64,000 bases of DNA from CAVVSQ01 sp963848825 (GTDB taxonomy: Bacteria; Planctomycetota; Planctomycetia; Gemmatales; Gemmataceae). Below the pieces are notes generated by a model. That model worked only from the letters and a program-made list of their open reading frames with translations. It was not told the origin of the DNA and ran no database searches. The position numbers and the translations under genes were made by a program. Shown piece by piece: positions 9,889 to 18,645 of this stretch. How positions within the stretch are numbered: the first letter of the stretch is position 1; every line of letters begins with the position of its first letter. The stretch spans positions 347,369 to 411,368 of the forward strand of contig CAWKFA010000014.1 in NCBI GenBank assembly GCA_963848825.1, given 5' to 3'.

Positions 9889-11187
9889 ATGAGACCGCCC
9901 ATGCCGATGCCTTCCTCGGTTTCGCCCCGAACGCAGGCTGCGAGTCTTGCGGAGCAATACGCCGGCATTCGTCGAGCGACCGAGATCCTTTGCGAGCCAC
10001 TCGAAACAGAGGATTTTGGCGTCCAATCGATGCCCGATGCCAGCCCGGTGAAATGGCATTTAGCGCATACGACCTGGTTCTTCGAGATTTTTATCCTGAC
10101 GCCGCATCTCCCGGGTTACCAGCCTTTTCATCCCCAATTTAGCTTTCTCTTCAATTCGTATTACAACGCCGTCGGCGATCGCTGGCCGCGAGCGGAACGC
10201 GGCCTGATGGTTCGGCCCACCGTGGCGGATGTCTGGCGGTACCGGTCGCATGTCGATCACTATATGGCCGAGTTTTTCGCCAGCGGCGACGGTTCCGTGC
10301 TTCCTCAAGTGATGGACAATTTGGTTCTCGGCTTCAATCACGAACAACAGCACCAGGAACTGATCCTCACGGACCTGAAGCACGCCTGGGCCCGCAACCT
10401 GCTGCAACCGACGTATCGCCCCGCCATGACGGCAGGCGGCGCCGATGCGCCGTCGCGCTGGCACAAGTTTCCAGGAGGTTTGGTCCACATCGGCCACGCG
10501 GGGAATAGTTTCGCCTTCGATAACGAATTGCCCCGGCACCAGGTATTCTTGACGCCATTCCAAATGGCCAGCCGGCTGGTCACGAACCAGGATTTCCTCG
10601 CTTTCATGGAGGACGGAGGCTACGAGCGCCCGGAGCTTTGGCTATCCGACGGTTGGACGACGCGGCAGTCCCGTGATTGGACAGCGCCGCTTTATTGGGA
10701 GAAACGGGATGGCGCCTGGTCCATCGCCAAGTTGTCAGGCCGGCTGCCACTCGAACTGGAGGAACCGGTCTGTCACGTCAGCTATTACGAGGCCGATGCT
10801 TTCGCACGCTGGGCGGGTGTGCGCCTGCCGACGGAGATGGAGTGGGAAACGGCGGCCGGCGCGGGACCGTTCGCGGGAAATTTTCTGGAAGCAGGCCGTT
10901 TTCATCCCGCGGCCGGCTGCGCAGCCGATGATCGTGGCCCTCTTTTCCAGCTGTTCGGAGATGTTTGGCAATGGACGGCCAGCCCCTATGCCCCCTACCC
11001 TGGCTACCGTCCCGCCGCGGGAGCGCTGGGCGAGTACAATGGCAAATTCATGTGCAACCAATTTGTCCTGCGCGGCGAATCCTGCGCCACCCCGCGCGGA
11101 CATGCGCGCCTGACGTATCGCAACTTTTTTCCTCCCGATGCCCGCTGGCAGTTTAGCGGCCTTCGCCTGGCCAAGGAGCTTTCATGA
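9889..11187 (+). CDS. egtB: Ergothioneine biosynthesis sulfoxide synthase EgtB
   Basis: A protein of 432 residues, the family's usual length. EgtB is a non-haem iron enzyme that uses oxygen to join the sulfur of a thiol (cysteine or gamma-glutamylcysteine) to hercynine. The N-terminal DinB_2-like bundle carries WHLAHTTWFFE (residues 56-66) and NHEQQHQELILTD (from 150), which supply the iron-binding histidines (HxxxHxE at 151-157). The C-terminal FGE-sulfatase fold runs from about residue 185 (FPGGLVHIGH ... RLPTEMEWETAAGAG ... GDVWQWTASPYAPYPG). The stop overlaps the egtD start by 4 bases, so the two are translationally coupled. No egtA, egtC or egtE is in the window; lyase activity would come from elsewhere. 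Confidence 0.93.
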   Translation: MRPPMPMPSSVSPRTQAASLAEQYAGIRRATEILCEPLETEDFGVQSMPDASPVKWHLAHTTWFFEIFILTPHLPGYQPFHPQFSFLFNSYYNAVGDRWPRAERGLMVRPTVADVWRYRSHVDHYMAEFFASGDGSVLPQVMDNLVLGFNHEQQHQELILTDLKHAWARNLLQPTYRPAMTAGGADAPSRWHKFPGGLVHIGHAGNSFAFDNELPRHQVFLTPFQMASRLVTNQDFLAFMEDGGYERPELWLSDGWTTRQSRDWTAPLYWEKRDGAWSIAKLSGRLPLELEEPVCHVSYYEADAFARWAGVRLPTEMEWETAAGAGPFAGNFLEAGRFHPAAGCAADDRGPLFQLFGDVWQWTASPYAPYPGYRPAAGALGEYNGKFMCNQFVLRGESCATPRGHARLTYRNFFPPDARWQFSGLRLAKELS

Positions 11188-12207
11188 TCGTCTCCCCCGG
11201 TCTCGATCCGCGCCAGACTTGCCCCGGCTCAGCCACGTTGCCGTTTCTCGCCGACGTTTTGCGCGGTCTGCGCTCTTTGCCAAAGATGCTGCCGTCCAAA
11301 TACTTCTACGATGAGGCGGGCTCGGAGCTTTTCGAGCAAATCACGACGCTGGAGGAGTATTATCTGACACGGGCCGAGCTCGCCATCATGGAAATGTATG
11401 CTTCCGAAATGACCGACCTGATGGGGGAGCGCTGTTTGCTCATCGAATATGGCAGCGGCAGCAGCATCAAGACGCGGCTCCTGTTCGACCAGATCCGCGA
11501 TCCGGCCGGCTACATTCCGATTGATGTTTCCTGGACGTTTCTCCATCAATCGGCCCAGGCCCTGAGCGAATGTTACCCGAAGCTTCCGATCGCGCCGGTT
11601 TGTGCCGATTTCACCCAGCCTCGGCACTTCGCACTGCCCTCCCTGGAGCATGCCAGGAAGGTTGTCTATTTTCCTGGTTCGACGATTGGCAATCTGACGC
11701 CGGACCAGGCGACCTCCCTGTTGCACCAAACCGCGGAACTCGTGGGGCCTGGAGGTGGGCTCCTGCTGGGGGTCGATTTGAAAAAAGACACGCACGTGCT
11801 CGAAATGGCCTATAACGACCGCAGGGGCGTGACGGCCGCCTTCAATCGCAATTTACTGGTTCGTATCAATCGGGAACTGGGCGCGTAACATCGCAGTCGA
11901 GCGTTTCGCCCACCGCGCCTTCTACAACGCCTCGCAAGGCCGGATCGAAATGCACCTGGTCAGCGCTGACCGGCAGCGCGTGGCCATCGGCGCGAAAGAG
12001 TTTCGCTTCGTTCGAGGCGAGTCGATCTGCACCGAGTATTCTTACAAGTATGAATGGGATGACCTCCATGCTCTTGCCGAAGCCGCGGGATTCAAACTAT
12101 TACGCGGCTGGACGGATGAAAATCACTTGTTCAGCGTCAGCTACTGGACGATCGATCCTTCGGCTCGAAATGGCGACATAAAAAATGGCCGAACACGAAC
12201 AGCCTGA
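11184..12207 (+). CDS. egtD: L-histidine N-alpha-methyltransferase EgtD (frameshifted)
   Basis: EgtD trimethylates histidine to hercynine with SAM, the first ergothioneine step. The frame starting at 11184 has LPSKYFYDEAGSELFEQIT and the SAM-binding EYGSGSSIKTR, PIDVS and YFPGSTIGN, then LGVDLKKD. It stops at 11888 after VRINRELGA. The family's C-terminal half (VERFAHRAFYNASQGRIEMHLVS ... FSVSYWTIDPSA) follows at once in another frame and stops at 12207. A single indel near 11886 therefore splits a gene of about 340 codons. Order and overlap with egtB make this a compact two-gene biosynthetic operon. Confidence 0.9.
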
Positions 12208-13856
12208 ATATGACCTCCACTCCATCGCCTTCCCGACGCTCGACGAGGCCCAGATCGCTCGACTGAGCGGTTGCACGGCCGCCGTGTCCAGGTCTTATCG
12301 AGGACGGGCAGACGCTTTTCGCCGTCGGCGACCGCGACATCGAAGTTCTTCGTCGTGAAGTCGGGTGAGGTCGAGATCGTCGATTACTCGGGCGACGAGC
12401 CGAAGCGGGTCACGGTCCATCGCCAGGGCCAGTTCACCGGCGACGATCTCCCACCTGACCGGCGCCCCGGCGGTCGTCAGCGCCGATCGCCCGGGGCCAC
12501 TGCGAGGTGTTTGAGGTTTCGGGCGAGGCCTTGCGGCGCGTGCTGAACCAGTGCCCGGACCTGAGCGACATCATCCTTCAGGCGTTCATCGCCCGCCGGC
12601 AGCTCCTGCACCAGTCGCCCGACTTCACCGGCCTGCGGGTGATCGGCTCGCGCTACTCCGCGGACACCTTTCGGGTCCGCGACTTCCTGGCCAAGAACCG
12701 GGTGCTGTTCACCTGGGTGGACGTGGAGACCGACCCGCAGGTGGACCGGCTGCTGAAGCAGTTCGGGGTGACCGAGGCGGACACGCCGGTGGTTGCCTGC
12801 GGACACCGGCTGATGCTGCGCAACCCGTCGAACCGGCAACTGGCCGACGCGATCGGCATCCGCCAGCCGCTGGAGCAAACGGTGTACGACCTGGCCGTGG
12901 TGGGCGCCGGCCCGGCGGGTCTGGCGGCCGCGGTCTACGGGGCGTCCGAAGGGCTGCGTACCGTGGTGCTGGAGCAAACCGCGCCCGGGGGGCAGGCCGG
13001 CAGCAGCATGCGCATCGAGAACTACCTCGGCTTCCCGACCGGCCTGACCGGCAGCGAGCTGGCCGGCCGCGCGGTGCTCCAGGCCAACAAGTTCGGCGCC
13101 CACCTGTCGGTCCCCACGCCGGTGACTCGCCTGGAGTTCGAGAAGGCCTACCCCGTCCTGCGCCTGGACGGCGGCGAGACCGTCGCCGCCAAATGCCTGC
13201 TGATCGCCTCCGGCGCGGAGTACCGCCGGCTCGGGGTCGAGGGCTGCGCGCGTTACGAGGGCACGGGCGTCTACTACGCCGCGACGCCCAACGAGGCGAA
13301 GCTGTGCCAGGGTCGCCAGGTGGTGCTCGTGGGCGGCGGCAACTCCGCCGGCCAGGCCGCCGTCTTCCTCGCCGAGCATGCCCGCAAGGTGTTGCTGCTC
13401 ATCCGCGGCGACGACCTGTACAAGAACATGTCCAGCTACCTGGCCCGGCGGATCGAGCAGACCGCCAACATCGAGCTGCTGTGCAACACGACGATCCGGC
13501 GGATGCGCGGCGACGGCCACCTCGACCGCCGTCGAGATCGTCAACAGCAAGACGGGCGAGGAGCGCACGGTCGAGACGCCGGCGGTGTTCAGCTTCATCG
13601 GCGCGGTGCCGCGGACCGACTGGCTGCCGCCGGAGATCGAGCGAGACGCCAAGGGGTTTGTCCAGACCGGCCCGGCACTGGCGAAGTCCCCGCACTGGAC
13701 CGCTCCGGCGGCAGCCGTTCCTGCTGGAGACCAGCCGCCCCGGCGTGTTCGCCGCGGGGGACGTGCGCTCCGGCTCGGTCAAGCGCGTCGCCTCGGCCGT
13801 GGGCGAAGGGCGCGATGGCAGTCCAGTTCGTGCACGAGTATCTCAAGGAGATGTGA
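12185..13856 (+). pseudogene. Cyclic-nucleotide-binding plus thioredoxin-reductase-like flavoprotein, multiply frameshifted
   Basis: One gene spread over all three frames. It starts at ATG 12185 (SIAFPTLDEAQIARLSGC), continues with a cyclic-nucleotide-binding-like domain (FFVVKSGEVEIVDYSGD), then from 12507 a glutaredoxin-like segment (FLAKNRVLFTWVDVETDP) and a thioredoxin-reductase fold with FAD-binding VVGAGPAGLAAAVYGASEG and NADP-binding VLVGGGNSAGQAAVFLAEH. After about 13530 the sequence switches twice more (FSFIGAVPRTDWLPPEI, then PGVFAAGDVRSGSVKRVASAVGEG) and ends with AVQFVHEYLKEM. At least five indels are needed. The redox-active CxxC of classical TrxR is not seen; the usual site reads GFPTGLTG. 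Very GC-rich codons contrast with the flanks, suggesting transfer. It is either a decaying gene or a poorly read GC-rich stretch. Confidence 0.75.
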
Positions 13857-13913
13857 GAAGACGCTGACCGTAGCGCCTGCGCGCATGCGACCTCAGCCAG
13901 AAGGAGAACCGCC

Positions 13914-14182
13914 ATGGCCCGCACACCTGTCCGCACGTCAAGCAAATCCGGCCGGTCACGCCCAACACGGAGGGCTGCGAAGAGTGCCTGGCGACCGGGG
14001 ACACGTGGGTGCATCTCCGGCTCTGTCTGACGTGCGGCCACGTCGGCTGTTGCGACTCCTCCAAGAACAAGCACGCGACGAAACACTTCCACGCGAGCGG
14101 CCACCCCGTCATGAAGTCCGCCGAGCCGGGCGAGGACTGGGGCTGGTGCTACATCGACCAGATCGAGCTCGATTCCTTGTAG
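13914..14182 (+). CDS. UBP-type zinc finger protein (probable early frameshift)
   Basis: Small protein of about 88 residues with a ZnF-UBP fold: CPHVKQI, CEECLATGDTWVHLRLCLTCGHVGCCDSS, KHATKHFHASGHPVM and GEDWGWCYIDQ. In eukaryotes this fold binds the ubiquitin C-terminus; in bacteria its role is unknown. The zinc-finger frame runs from about 13928 to 14182. The ATG at 13914 is in another frame, so one indel near 13925 is likely. It follows the thioredoxin-reductase-like gene directly and shares its GC-rich codon use. In my recollection these two families often sit side by side in bacterial genomes, which supports a linked, redox-related role. Confidence 0.75.
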
Positions 14183-14235
14183 GGTTCTTTTTGCCACGAA
14201 GCAAGCGCACGGGCGATTCTCATTGGCTCCTAAAC

Positions 14236-14616
14236 ATGGGACTCGGCAACAAAAAAGGGCATGTGCATGGCTCCCACGTTAGCGGGGGACATACGACCCT
14301 CATTGACGGGGCCGATCACGTCGTCAAGAAACTGGGCGTGCTGTCCTGGTTTCAGTCCGTGCGACCAGGCATCATCTCGTCCGCCCGGGGCGGAAAACTC
14401 TCGGTCACCATTCGCCGTCCCGCCGAACATAAGCATGTAAACACCGTGAAGCTAACCTTTCGGACCAAGGGAAGCGTACAAGAGGTCTACTTGCACGCGC
14501 TCGACCTGGAAGCGAACCTTCCAGAAATCGTGAGTGACATCACCAGAGTTGTCGGTAAGGAATTGCGAGGTGCGGTGGTATATAATCGAACCACCGAAGT
14601 GGATGCGGAGGAATGA
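14236..14616 (+). CDS. Small DUF2103-like protein
   Basis: 126 residues from ATG 14236. The segment GGHTTLIDGADHVVKKLGVLSWFQSVRPGII followed by SVQEVYLHALDLE recalls the conserved pattern of DUF2103 proteins, listed as predicted metal-binding, although no cysteines are present here. Its frame is continuous with part of the upstream flavoprotein, but codon use changes and the upstream segment is non-coding in this frame, so the start is set at 14236. Function unknown. Confidence 0.6.
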   Translation: MGLGNKKGHVHGSHVSGGHTTLIDGADHVVKKLGVLSWFQSVRPGIISSARGGKLSVTIRRPAEHKHVNTVKLTFRTKGSVQEVYLHALDLEANLPEIVSDITRVVGKELRGAVVYNRTTEVDAEE

Positions 14617-14647
14617 CGCCCAGGCATTTCCAGGATCGACCACATCG

Positions 14648-15106
14648 ATGCGCGAGAGTTCGAAACCTCTGGTGAAGGAATACATATTTTATTGCTTGCT
14701 GCTACTCAGCATAGGTTCCCTAATTATGGCTGCCTCGCTGCTGAAGAATGCGTTTGTTTGGCCAACCGATGGCGAGGCAGTGGCAAAGGCCGTGTACATT
14801 ATTCGTGTCCTTGGTGTCGCCGGATTGATTCTATCGCCAGGCTTTATTTTGGGCGGCATAATGGGCATGGCGCGAGCAGGGGACAAAGGACGGTACTTTT
14901 TCGTCGAGCAAGCCTTCTATATATCGACAATCGGGTATCCGTTTTTGTATTTAGCCGGCACAAGGATCTCCATGCCCCTTACGGAGCGGGATTATTTGGA
15001 TTTGGCGCTTATCGCCCAGGCGGCGCCGATTTTGATTCCCCTCCTGTTTTTCGTTCTGACTTTCTTCGTTATCCCGAGGCTGGAGAAACGCGATGTCATC
15101 CCATAG
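14648..15106 (+). CDS. Four-helix membrane protein of unknown function
   Basis: About 152 residues from ATG 14648, with four hydrophobic helices (LLLLSIGSLIMAASLL, VLGVAGLILSPGFILGGIMG, AFYISTIGYPFLYLAG, AAPILIPLLFFVLTFFVI). The longer open frame from 14534 overlaps the previous gene and is not preferred. The end overlaps the next gene by 14 bases, so the two are probably cotranslated. No family is recognised. Confidence 0.6.
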   Translation: MRESSKPLVKEYIFYCLLLLSIGSLIMAASLLKNAFVWPTDGEAVAKAVYIIRVLGVAGLILSPGFILGGIMGMARAGDKGRYFFVEQAFYISTIGYPFLYLAGTRISMPLTERDYLDLALIAQAAPILIPLLFFVLTFFVIPRLEKRDVIP

Positions 15107-15584
15107 CAAGGTGCCACTGGTTATCCCCATCTTGATTATCGGGGTGGGAGTCGGCTGGTTGTTAACTGCCCAAGGCTTCGCACCAGGCGTCAACTGGATC
15201 TGGATTTTGGGGTTGGGAATCGTTGGCGTCCTTACCTTCGTGCTCAGCAAGGGCCTCGATAAGGTCAGCGTGATACTCGGACCGTTTTTCTTGCTTGCCA
15301 GCGTGCTGTCCGTACTTCGCCAAACAGCCCTACTCAGCGTGCAAATCGAAGTGCCAATCCTGGTCATCAGCATCGGGGTGCTCTTGCTGGTGGCTCAGAT
15401 GCCAGCCATCCCGAAGCCGGACTGGTTTCTGGCACCGCCACCGCCGGCCGATGAGCCAGCCACCCCCAAAAAGTTACGCCTGGAAGGTTCCACGGAGACC
15501 AGCTCGGCAGCTCCTCGGAACTCGGCAGGGAGGCGGCCGCTGAGGTGTTTCGCACAGAAGTTTTCAGCAGGAGGTGTTTCATGA
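15093..15584 (+). CDS. Membrane protein with proline-rich tail
   Basis: 163 residues. The first 110 are almost wholly hydrophobic, making four helices (VIPILIIGVGVGWLL; WIWILGLGIVGVLTFVL; VSVILGPFFLLASVLSVL; VPILVISIGVLLLVA). A soluble tail with APPPPADEPATPKK follows. It overlaps both neighbours and is the second of three small membrane genes in a row. No family is recognised; helix layout alone suggests a structural or sensing role. Confidence 0.6.
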   Translation: MSSHSKVPLVIPILIIGVGVGWLLTAQGFAPGVNWIWILGLGIVGVLTFVLSKGLDKVSVILGPFFLLASVLSVLRQTALLSVQIEVPILVISIGVLLLVAQMPAIPKPDWFLAPPPPADEPATPKKLRLEGSTETSSAAPRNSAGRRPLRCFAQKFSAGGVS

Positions 15585-16051
15585 ACATGCCAACAAGAAA
15601 CGAGATTCCCCCAGGCCGCAAGGGGCTCTATTACGCCGGCATGGTGGTGTCCGGCATTGGGGCGCTGCTCTTCCTCTCGACTTTTGTTTCTTTCATGGCG
15701 AACTTCGGCAATTTCGAGCACTTCGAGGATAGAGCTCGTTCCGAAGGCTTCCGCGCCTTCGGCGGTATGATCTTGATTATTATTGGTAGCTTCCTCATGG
15801 GCGTCGGGGCCAAGGGCTGGGCTGGATCGGGAGTGGTACTTAATCCCGATCAGGCGAGAAAAGACGTCGAGCCCTGGAGTCGCATGGCTGGCGGAGTCGT
15901 TCAGGATGCCTTGTCCGAAGTCGAAGTCGTGAAGAATCTTGGCAGCCGCCAGGGCACGCCGGAACCGCGGATCAAGGTCCGCTGCCGAAAGTGTCAGACG
16001 CTAAACGATGAAACCGCCAAGTTCTGCAATCAATGCGGGGCGGCAATTTGA
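15581..16051 (+). CDS. Two-helix membrane protein with C-terminal zinc ribbon
   Basis: 156 residues from ATG 15581, which is preceded by a strong AGGAGG; the start at 15545 would discard that site. Two transmembrane helices (YYAGMVVSGIGALLFLSTFV and FGGMILIIIGSFLMGVG) precede a soluble region. The protein ends with a zinc-ribbon CRKCQTLNDETAKFCNQCGAAI-type motif (CxxC, 11 residues, CxxC). It overlaps the upstream membrane gene by 4 bases, making a three-gene operon 14648-16051. Function unknown. Confidence 0.7.
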   Translation: MNMPTRNEIPPGRKGLYYAGMVVSGIGALLFLSTFVSFMANFGNFEHFEDRARSEGFRAFGGMILIIIGSFLMGVGAKGWAGSGVVLNPDQARKDVEPWSRMAGGVVQDALSEVEVVKNLGSRQGTPEPRIKVRCRKCQTLNDETAKFCNQCGAAI

Positions 16052-17190
16052 TGGTGTCCCAGGCGGAAGCGGACGCGTGATACCGGAAACATCCAGTTGA
16101 ACTTCCGGTGACATTTCTGAAAGCACCCGTCAATGAAATCGGCGACAAATGAATAGACTGAAGAACGTGGCCCTGTCCTCCCGACTTTCCCACCATTCCA
16201 GTCAGTTTGCTTTTTTCGACTCGCTCCTCTCGACAGAGAGGTTCTTGATCGCGCCTTCAACTGTGTGCGCACGCGCAGGTCAAGAATCCGCAGGTCGATG
16301 GCATAGGGACCGGCGCCTTGGTTGGCGCCGAGGCGCACGTACTTGACATCGGCGGGGGACGCGTCTGTCCGGCCCGTCACACTAAAGGTATCGGCGCCGT
16401 CAGGGCGCACGGAAAACACAGCCTTGGTACCGATTCGTACCACGCGCAGCTGCCCGCCTTTGCCTTGAGCCGGTGGCGCGTTGGAGAAAGCCTGCTCGCG
16501 GCGGCCCTGCGCGTTCGAAAGAGTTCGCATCGCGACATAGGCTTGGGTACCATCGGGCCGAAGGGTATGATTGAAGGATAGTGCGTCGAAGTTGGTTGTT
16601 TCTGTCATTAAATAGAACTCATAACCGACGCCGCGACCCCCTGCCGGTTTCGGCGCGTGCAAAATTTCATATGCCGTGGTGATTTCAAAGTCGCCGTGGA
16701 TCTTAAACCGTGAAATAACACCGACGGCATCGTATTTCTTGCTTATTTCCGCCGTTAGGTTAGGGCGCAAACCGTCCGGCTCGGATTTGACACGCACATC
16801 GGCATCCAACCCGAAAGGAAGGAAGTTGCCGCCCTGGAAACCCTTCCTCCGAAAGTCGTGGTAAAACTCGGCCCCGATAACCTCCAGCCCAGTCTCCTGA
16901 ATGTCCTCCACCAGCTTGGTCGCGCGTTCCCGCACCTCGGCATCTTTCGTCTCGGCCATGGCTTTCCTCAGCAGCGGCAGTGCCGGCCGGCCAACCTCTG
17001 CCAGGCTTTTTTGCGCCGCCTCGCGCTTGTCGAACGAGTCATTACTCAATTCCGTGATGAGTGCACGAATGGTATTCTCGTCGGCCGCACCGCCTTTCTT
17101 TTCATCGTCGCCATACAACTGGCCGGCCATTCCTGCCAAAGAAATCAGCGAACCCATGACCAGCAAGATACCCGGCTTGGCTGCAAACAT
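16030..17190 (-). CDS. Exported HEAT-like plus DUF1583-type protein
   Basis: About 385 residues from ATG 17190 (GGAGAC upstream); the open frame to 17634 is arginine-rich and not coding. A signal peptide (MFAAKPGILLVMGSLISLAG) leads to a HEAT-like segment (ITELSNDSFDKREAAQKSLAEVGRPALPLL), then a DUF1583-type domain (GAEFYHDFRRKGFQGGNFLPFG ... RVKSEPDGLRPNLTAEI ... FEITTAYEIL ... YAIDLRILDLRVR). It is paralogous to the protein at 27326-28246. After DLRVR the frame looks unnatural and overlaps the convergent gene; a one-base shift near 16270 would give a tidy end at 16202 (GAIKNLSVERSESKKAN). Function unknown; DUF1583 is largely planctomycete. Confidence 0.7.
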   Translation of the reverse strand: MFAAKPGILLVMGSLISLAGMAGQLYGDDEKKGGAADENTIRALITELSNDSFDKREAAQKSLAEVGRPALPLLRKAMAETKDAEVRERATKLVEDIQETGLEVIGAEFYHDFRRKGFQGGNFLPFGLDADVRVKSEPDGLRPNLTAEISKKYDAVGVISRFKIHGDFEITTAYEILHAPKPAGGRGVGYEFYLMTETTNFDALSFNHTLRPDGTQAYVAMRTLSNAQGRREQAFSNAPPAQGKGGQLRVVRIGTKAVFSVRPDGADTFSVTGRTDASPADVKYVRLGANQGAGPYAIDLRILDLRVRTQLKARSRTSLSRGASRKKQTDWNGGKVGRTGPRSSVYSFVADFIDGCFQKCHRKFNWMFPVSRVRFRLGHHQIAAPH

Positions 17191-17663
17191 GGCTATGTCT
17201 CCGCAAGAATGGCTGTGAAAACTACGGCGTCGTCGCCGACACGACCGGACCCACCACGGTAGGCCGTAAAAAAATCGCTTTTCATGATCCAGTTTTAGCG
17301 GCGCACTAAAGTTGGGGCATCGTCTTCGGCTGTCCCTCCGGCGGCGGGTACATTTTTTTGAGTGTATCATAAGGTTGCGAGAAAACATATGAGACGCAAT
17401 TCGCGAGGAAAACAAATGGGAAGACAGCTCGATTTCCGTTGAAAGAGGCGATGCGACGCGGTAGATTCTGGTCCATGCCTCGTCGACCGCAATGTCCCTG
17501 GAGAGTTGGTGTATCACGCGTTCCAGTGCAGAATCGAAAGACGCGAACCGCCCATCCTTCTTTTCGACATTGCGATCACCAGGACGGTCCGCGAGGCGGA
17601 TGAGGCGGATGAACAGCAGAAAGAGAACGGGCACGGCACCCGCCGGTGCAGAGGCGACATCAC
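17191..17663. other. Divergent intergenic gap, no gene seen
   Basis: The 5' regions of two divergent genes. The open frames here (for example 17492-17686) are arginine-rich and have no family signature. No clear operator or terminator was found. Confidence 0.4.
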
Positions 17664-18080
17664 ATGGCGACAGGAAACAAGGCTGAAGACACTGCTAAAC
17701 TGCTACTGCGGCTGGCTATTGGCGGCCTCATGCTGTTCCACGGCGTCTACAAGATTCGCCACGGCGTGGACTTCATGTTCCGTATGCTGGAGGCAAAAGG
17801 GCTCCCTGTCTTCATCGCCTACGGGTCGTACTTCGGCGAGGTCGTGGCTCCGGTGCTCATCCTCGCCGGCGTCCTGACTCGCCTCTCCTCCCTTGTGGTG
17901 GCCGGAACAATGGTCATGGCCGTCTTTCTGGCACTCGAAAGTCAGGTGTTCACCCTGAACCATGTTGGCGGCTGGGCGATCGAACTTAATGCCTTGTTCT
18001 TCCTCGGGGCAATTGCGCCTGCGCTGCTGGGGCCTGGGCGCTTCAGCATCTGGAAGGGACGCAGCTGGTGGTTGGAGTGA
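17664..18080 (+). CDS. DoxX family membrane protein
   Basis: About 138 residues from ATG 17664 (MATGNKAEDTAKLLLRLAIGGLMLFHGVYKI). Four transmembrane helices and the GGLMLFHGVYK and GSYFGEVVAPVLILAGVLTRL segments are typical of the DoxX family. Members in various bacteria are linked to redox or sulfur stress and act as small quinone- or partner-binding membrane subunits; the exact role here is unknown. The next intact gene lies on the other strand. Confidence 0.8.
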   Translation: MATGNKAEDTAKLLLRLAIGGLMLFHGVYKIRHGVDFMFRMLEAKGLPVFIAYGSYFGEVVAPVLILAGVLTRLSSLVVAGTMVMAVFLALESQVFTLNHVGGWAIELNALFFLGAIAPALLGPGRFSIWKGRSWWLE

Positions 18081-18094
18081 ATTCAGTCGCGGTC

Positions 18095-18235
18095 AGGATG
18101 CAGCTGCTCTGCAAAACCGCGATGAGTTGTGGCAAGGATGCCACGGACCAACCTCCCCTGCCGTTGTGGCCGCGTATCACCTTGCCTGACAAGGCAAAAT
18201 CTCCGGACGGGCTTGGAGTGATCATCCGGATTTCC
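18095..18235. pseudogene. Mosaic of two gene fragments (DinB 5' end and DUF1583 piece)
   Basis: On the minus strand, 18095-18165 reads GGWSVASLPQLIAVLQ, closely matching the start of the DinB-like protein encoded at 28283-28798 (GGCSMASLHQLINDYL). The DNA similarity includes its leader (ACCTCCCCTG, GGCAAGGATGCCA). On the plus strand, 18171-18225 reads RITLPDKAKSPDGLGVI, matching the DUF1583 protein at about 27545-27600 (RITLPGNAKSPDGLGVI). Neither piece is long enough to work. The two source genes are neighbours at 27-29 kb, so the fragments were probably copied from such a locus and rearranged. Confidence 0.65.
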
Positions 18236-18312
18236 GTTACGACTATCGCTGCAACAGTAAATAACGCCGTTGGAATCAACGGCAAAACCACCACCGCTTG
18301 GGGCTCTGATGG

Positions 18313-18645
18313 TCAGCGCCCCCCCTTTATTTTTAAAAGGCCCTTGTGCAGGAGCAGCGAATCGAGCGATTGGATTCGCCAGTAAACCGCCAACTCGGAA
18401 TTCCCTGCCTCTGCATAAGCCGCTGCTAAGGTTTCCGGTAGATAGGGATGGTGGGGATCCAGTTCCAGCACATGCCGGGCCAGAGACGCCGCCCGCGGAC
18501 CGTTGCGAATCCGGGCATCGGGGCACGTGGCCAATAACCAGGCCAGGTCAATGCAGGCTGCAATATTGCCCGGATCGCCGCGAACAGCTTCGCTCAAGTC
18601 GGCAAGGCACTCAACATACGTCGTAGCTGATTTACTAGATTGCAT
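18313..18645 (-). CDS. Small TPR-like protein at the end of the sulfate operon
   Basis: About 110 residues from ATG 18645, with AGGAGGGG just upstream. The segment ACIDLAWLLATCPDARIRNGPRAASLARHVLELDP, followed by LPETLAAAYAEAGNSELAVYW, is a tetratricopeptide-like pair. This wording (LAWLLATCPD) is common at the C-termini of planctomycete TPR proteins. It may be a stand-alone adaptor or a detached TPR fragment. It begins 11 bases inside the end of cysA, so it is probably cotranscribed. Confidence 0.6.
   Translation of the reverse strand: MQSSKSATTYVECLADLSEAVRGDPGNIAACIDLAWLLATCPDARIRNGPRAASLARHVLELDPHHPYLPETLAAAYAEAGNSELAVYWRIQSLDSLLLHKGLLKIKGGR

Noticed and set aside
13378..14616. 412-residue protein spanning the redox cassette and DUF2103-like gene
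   Set aside because: The frame is coding only at its two ends; the middle is the antisense-like shadow of the zinc-finger gene, so it is a chance fusion caused by frameshifts.
17191..17634. N-terminal extension of the DUF1583 protein to 17634
   Set aside because: Arginine-rich and without a signal sequence, whereas ATG 17190 has a ribosome site and is followed by a proper signal peptide.
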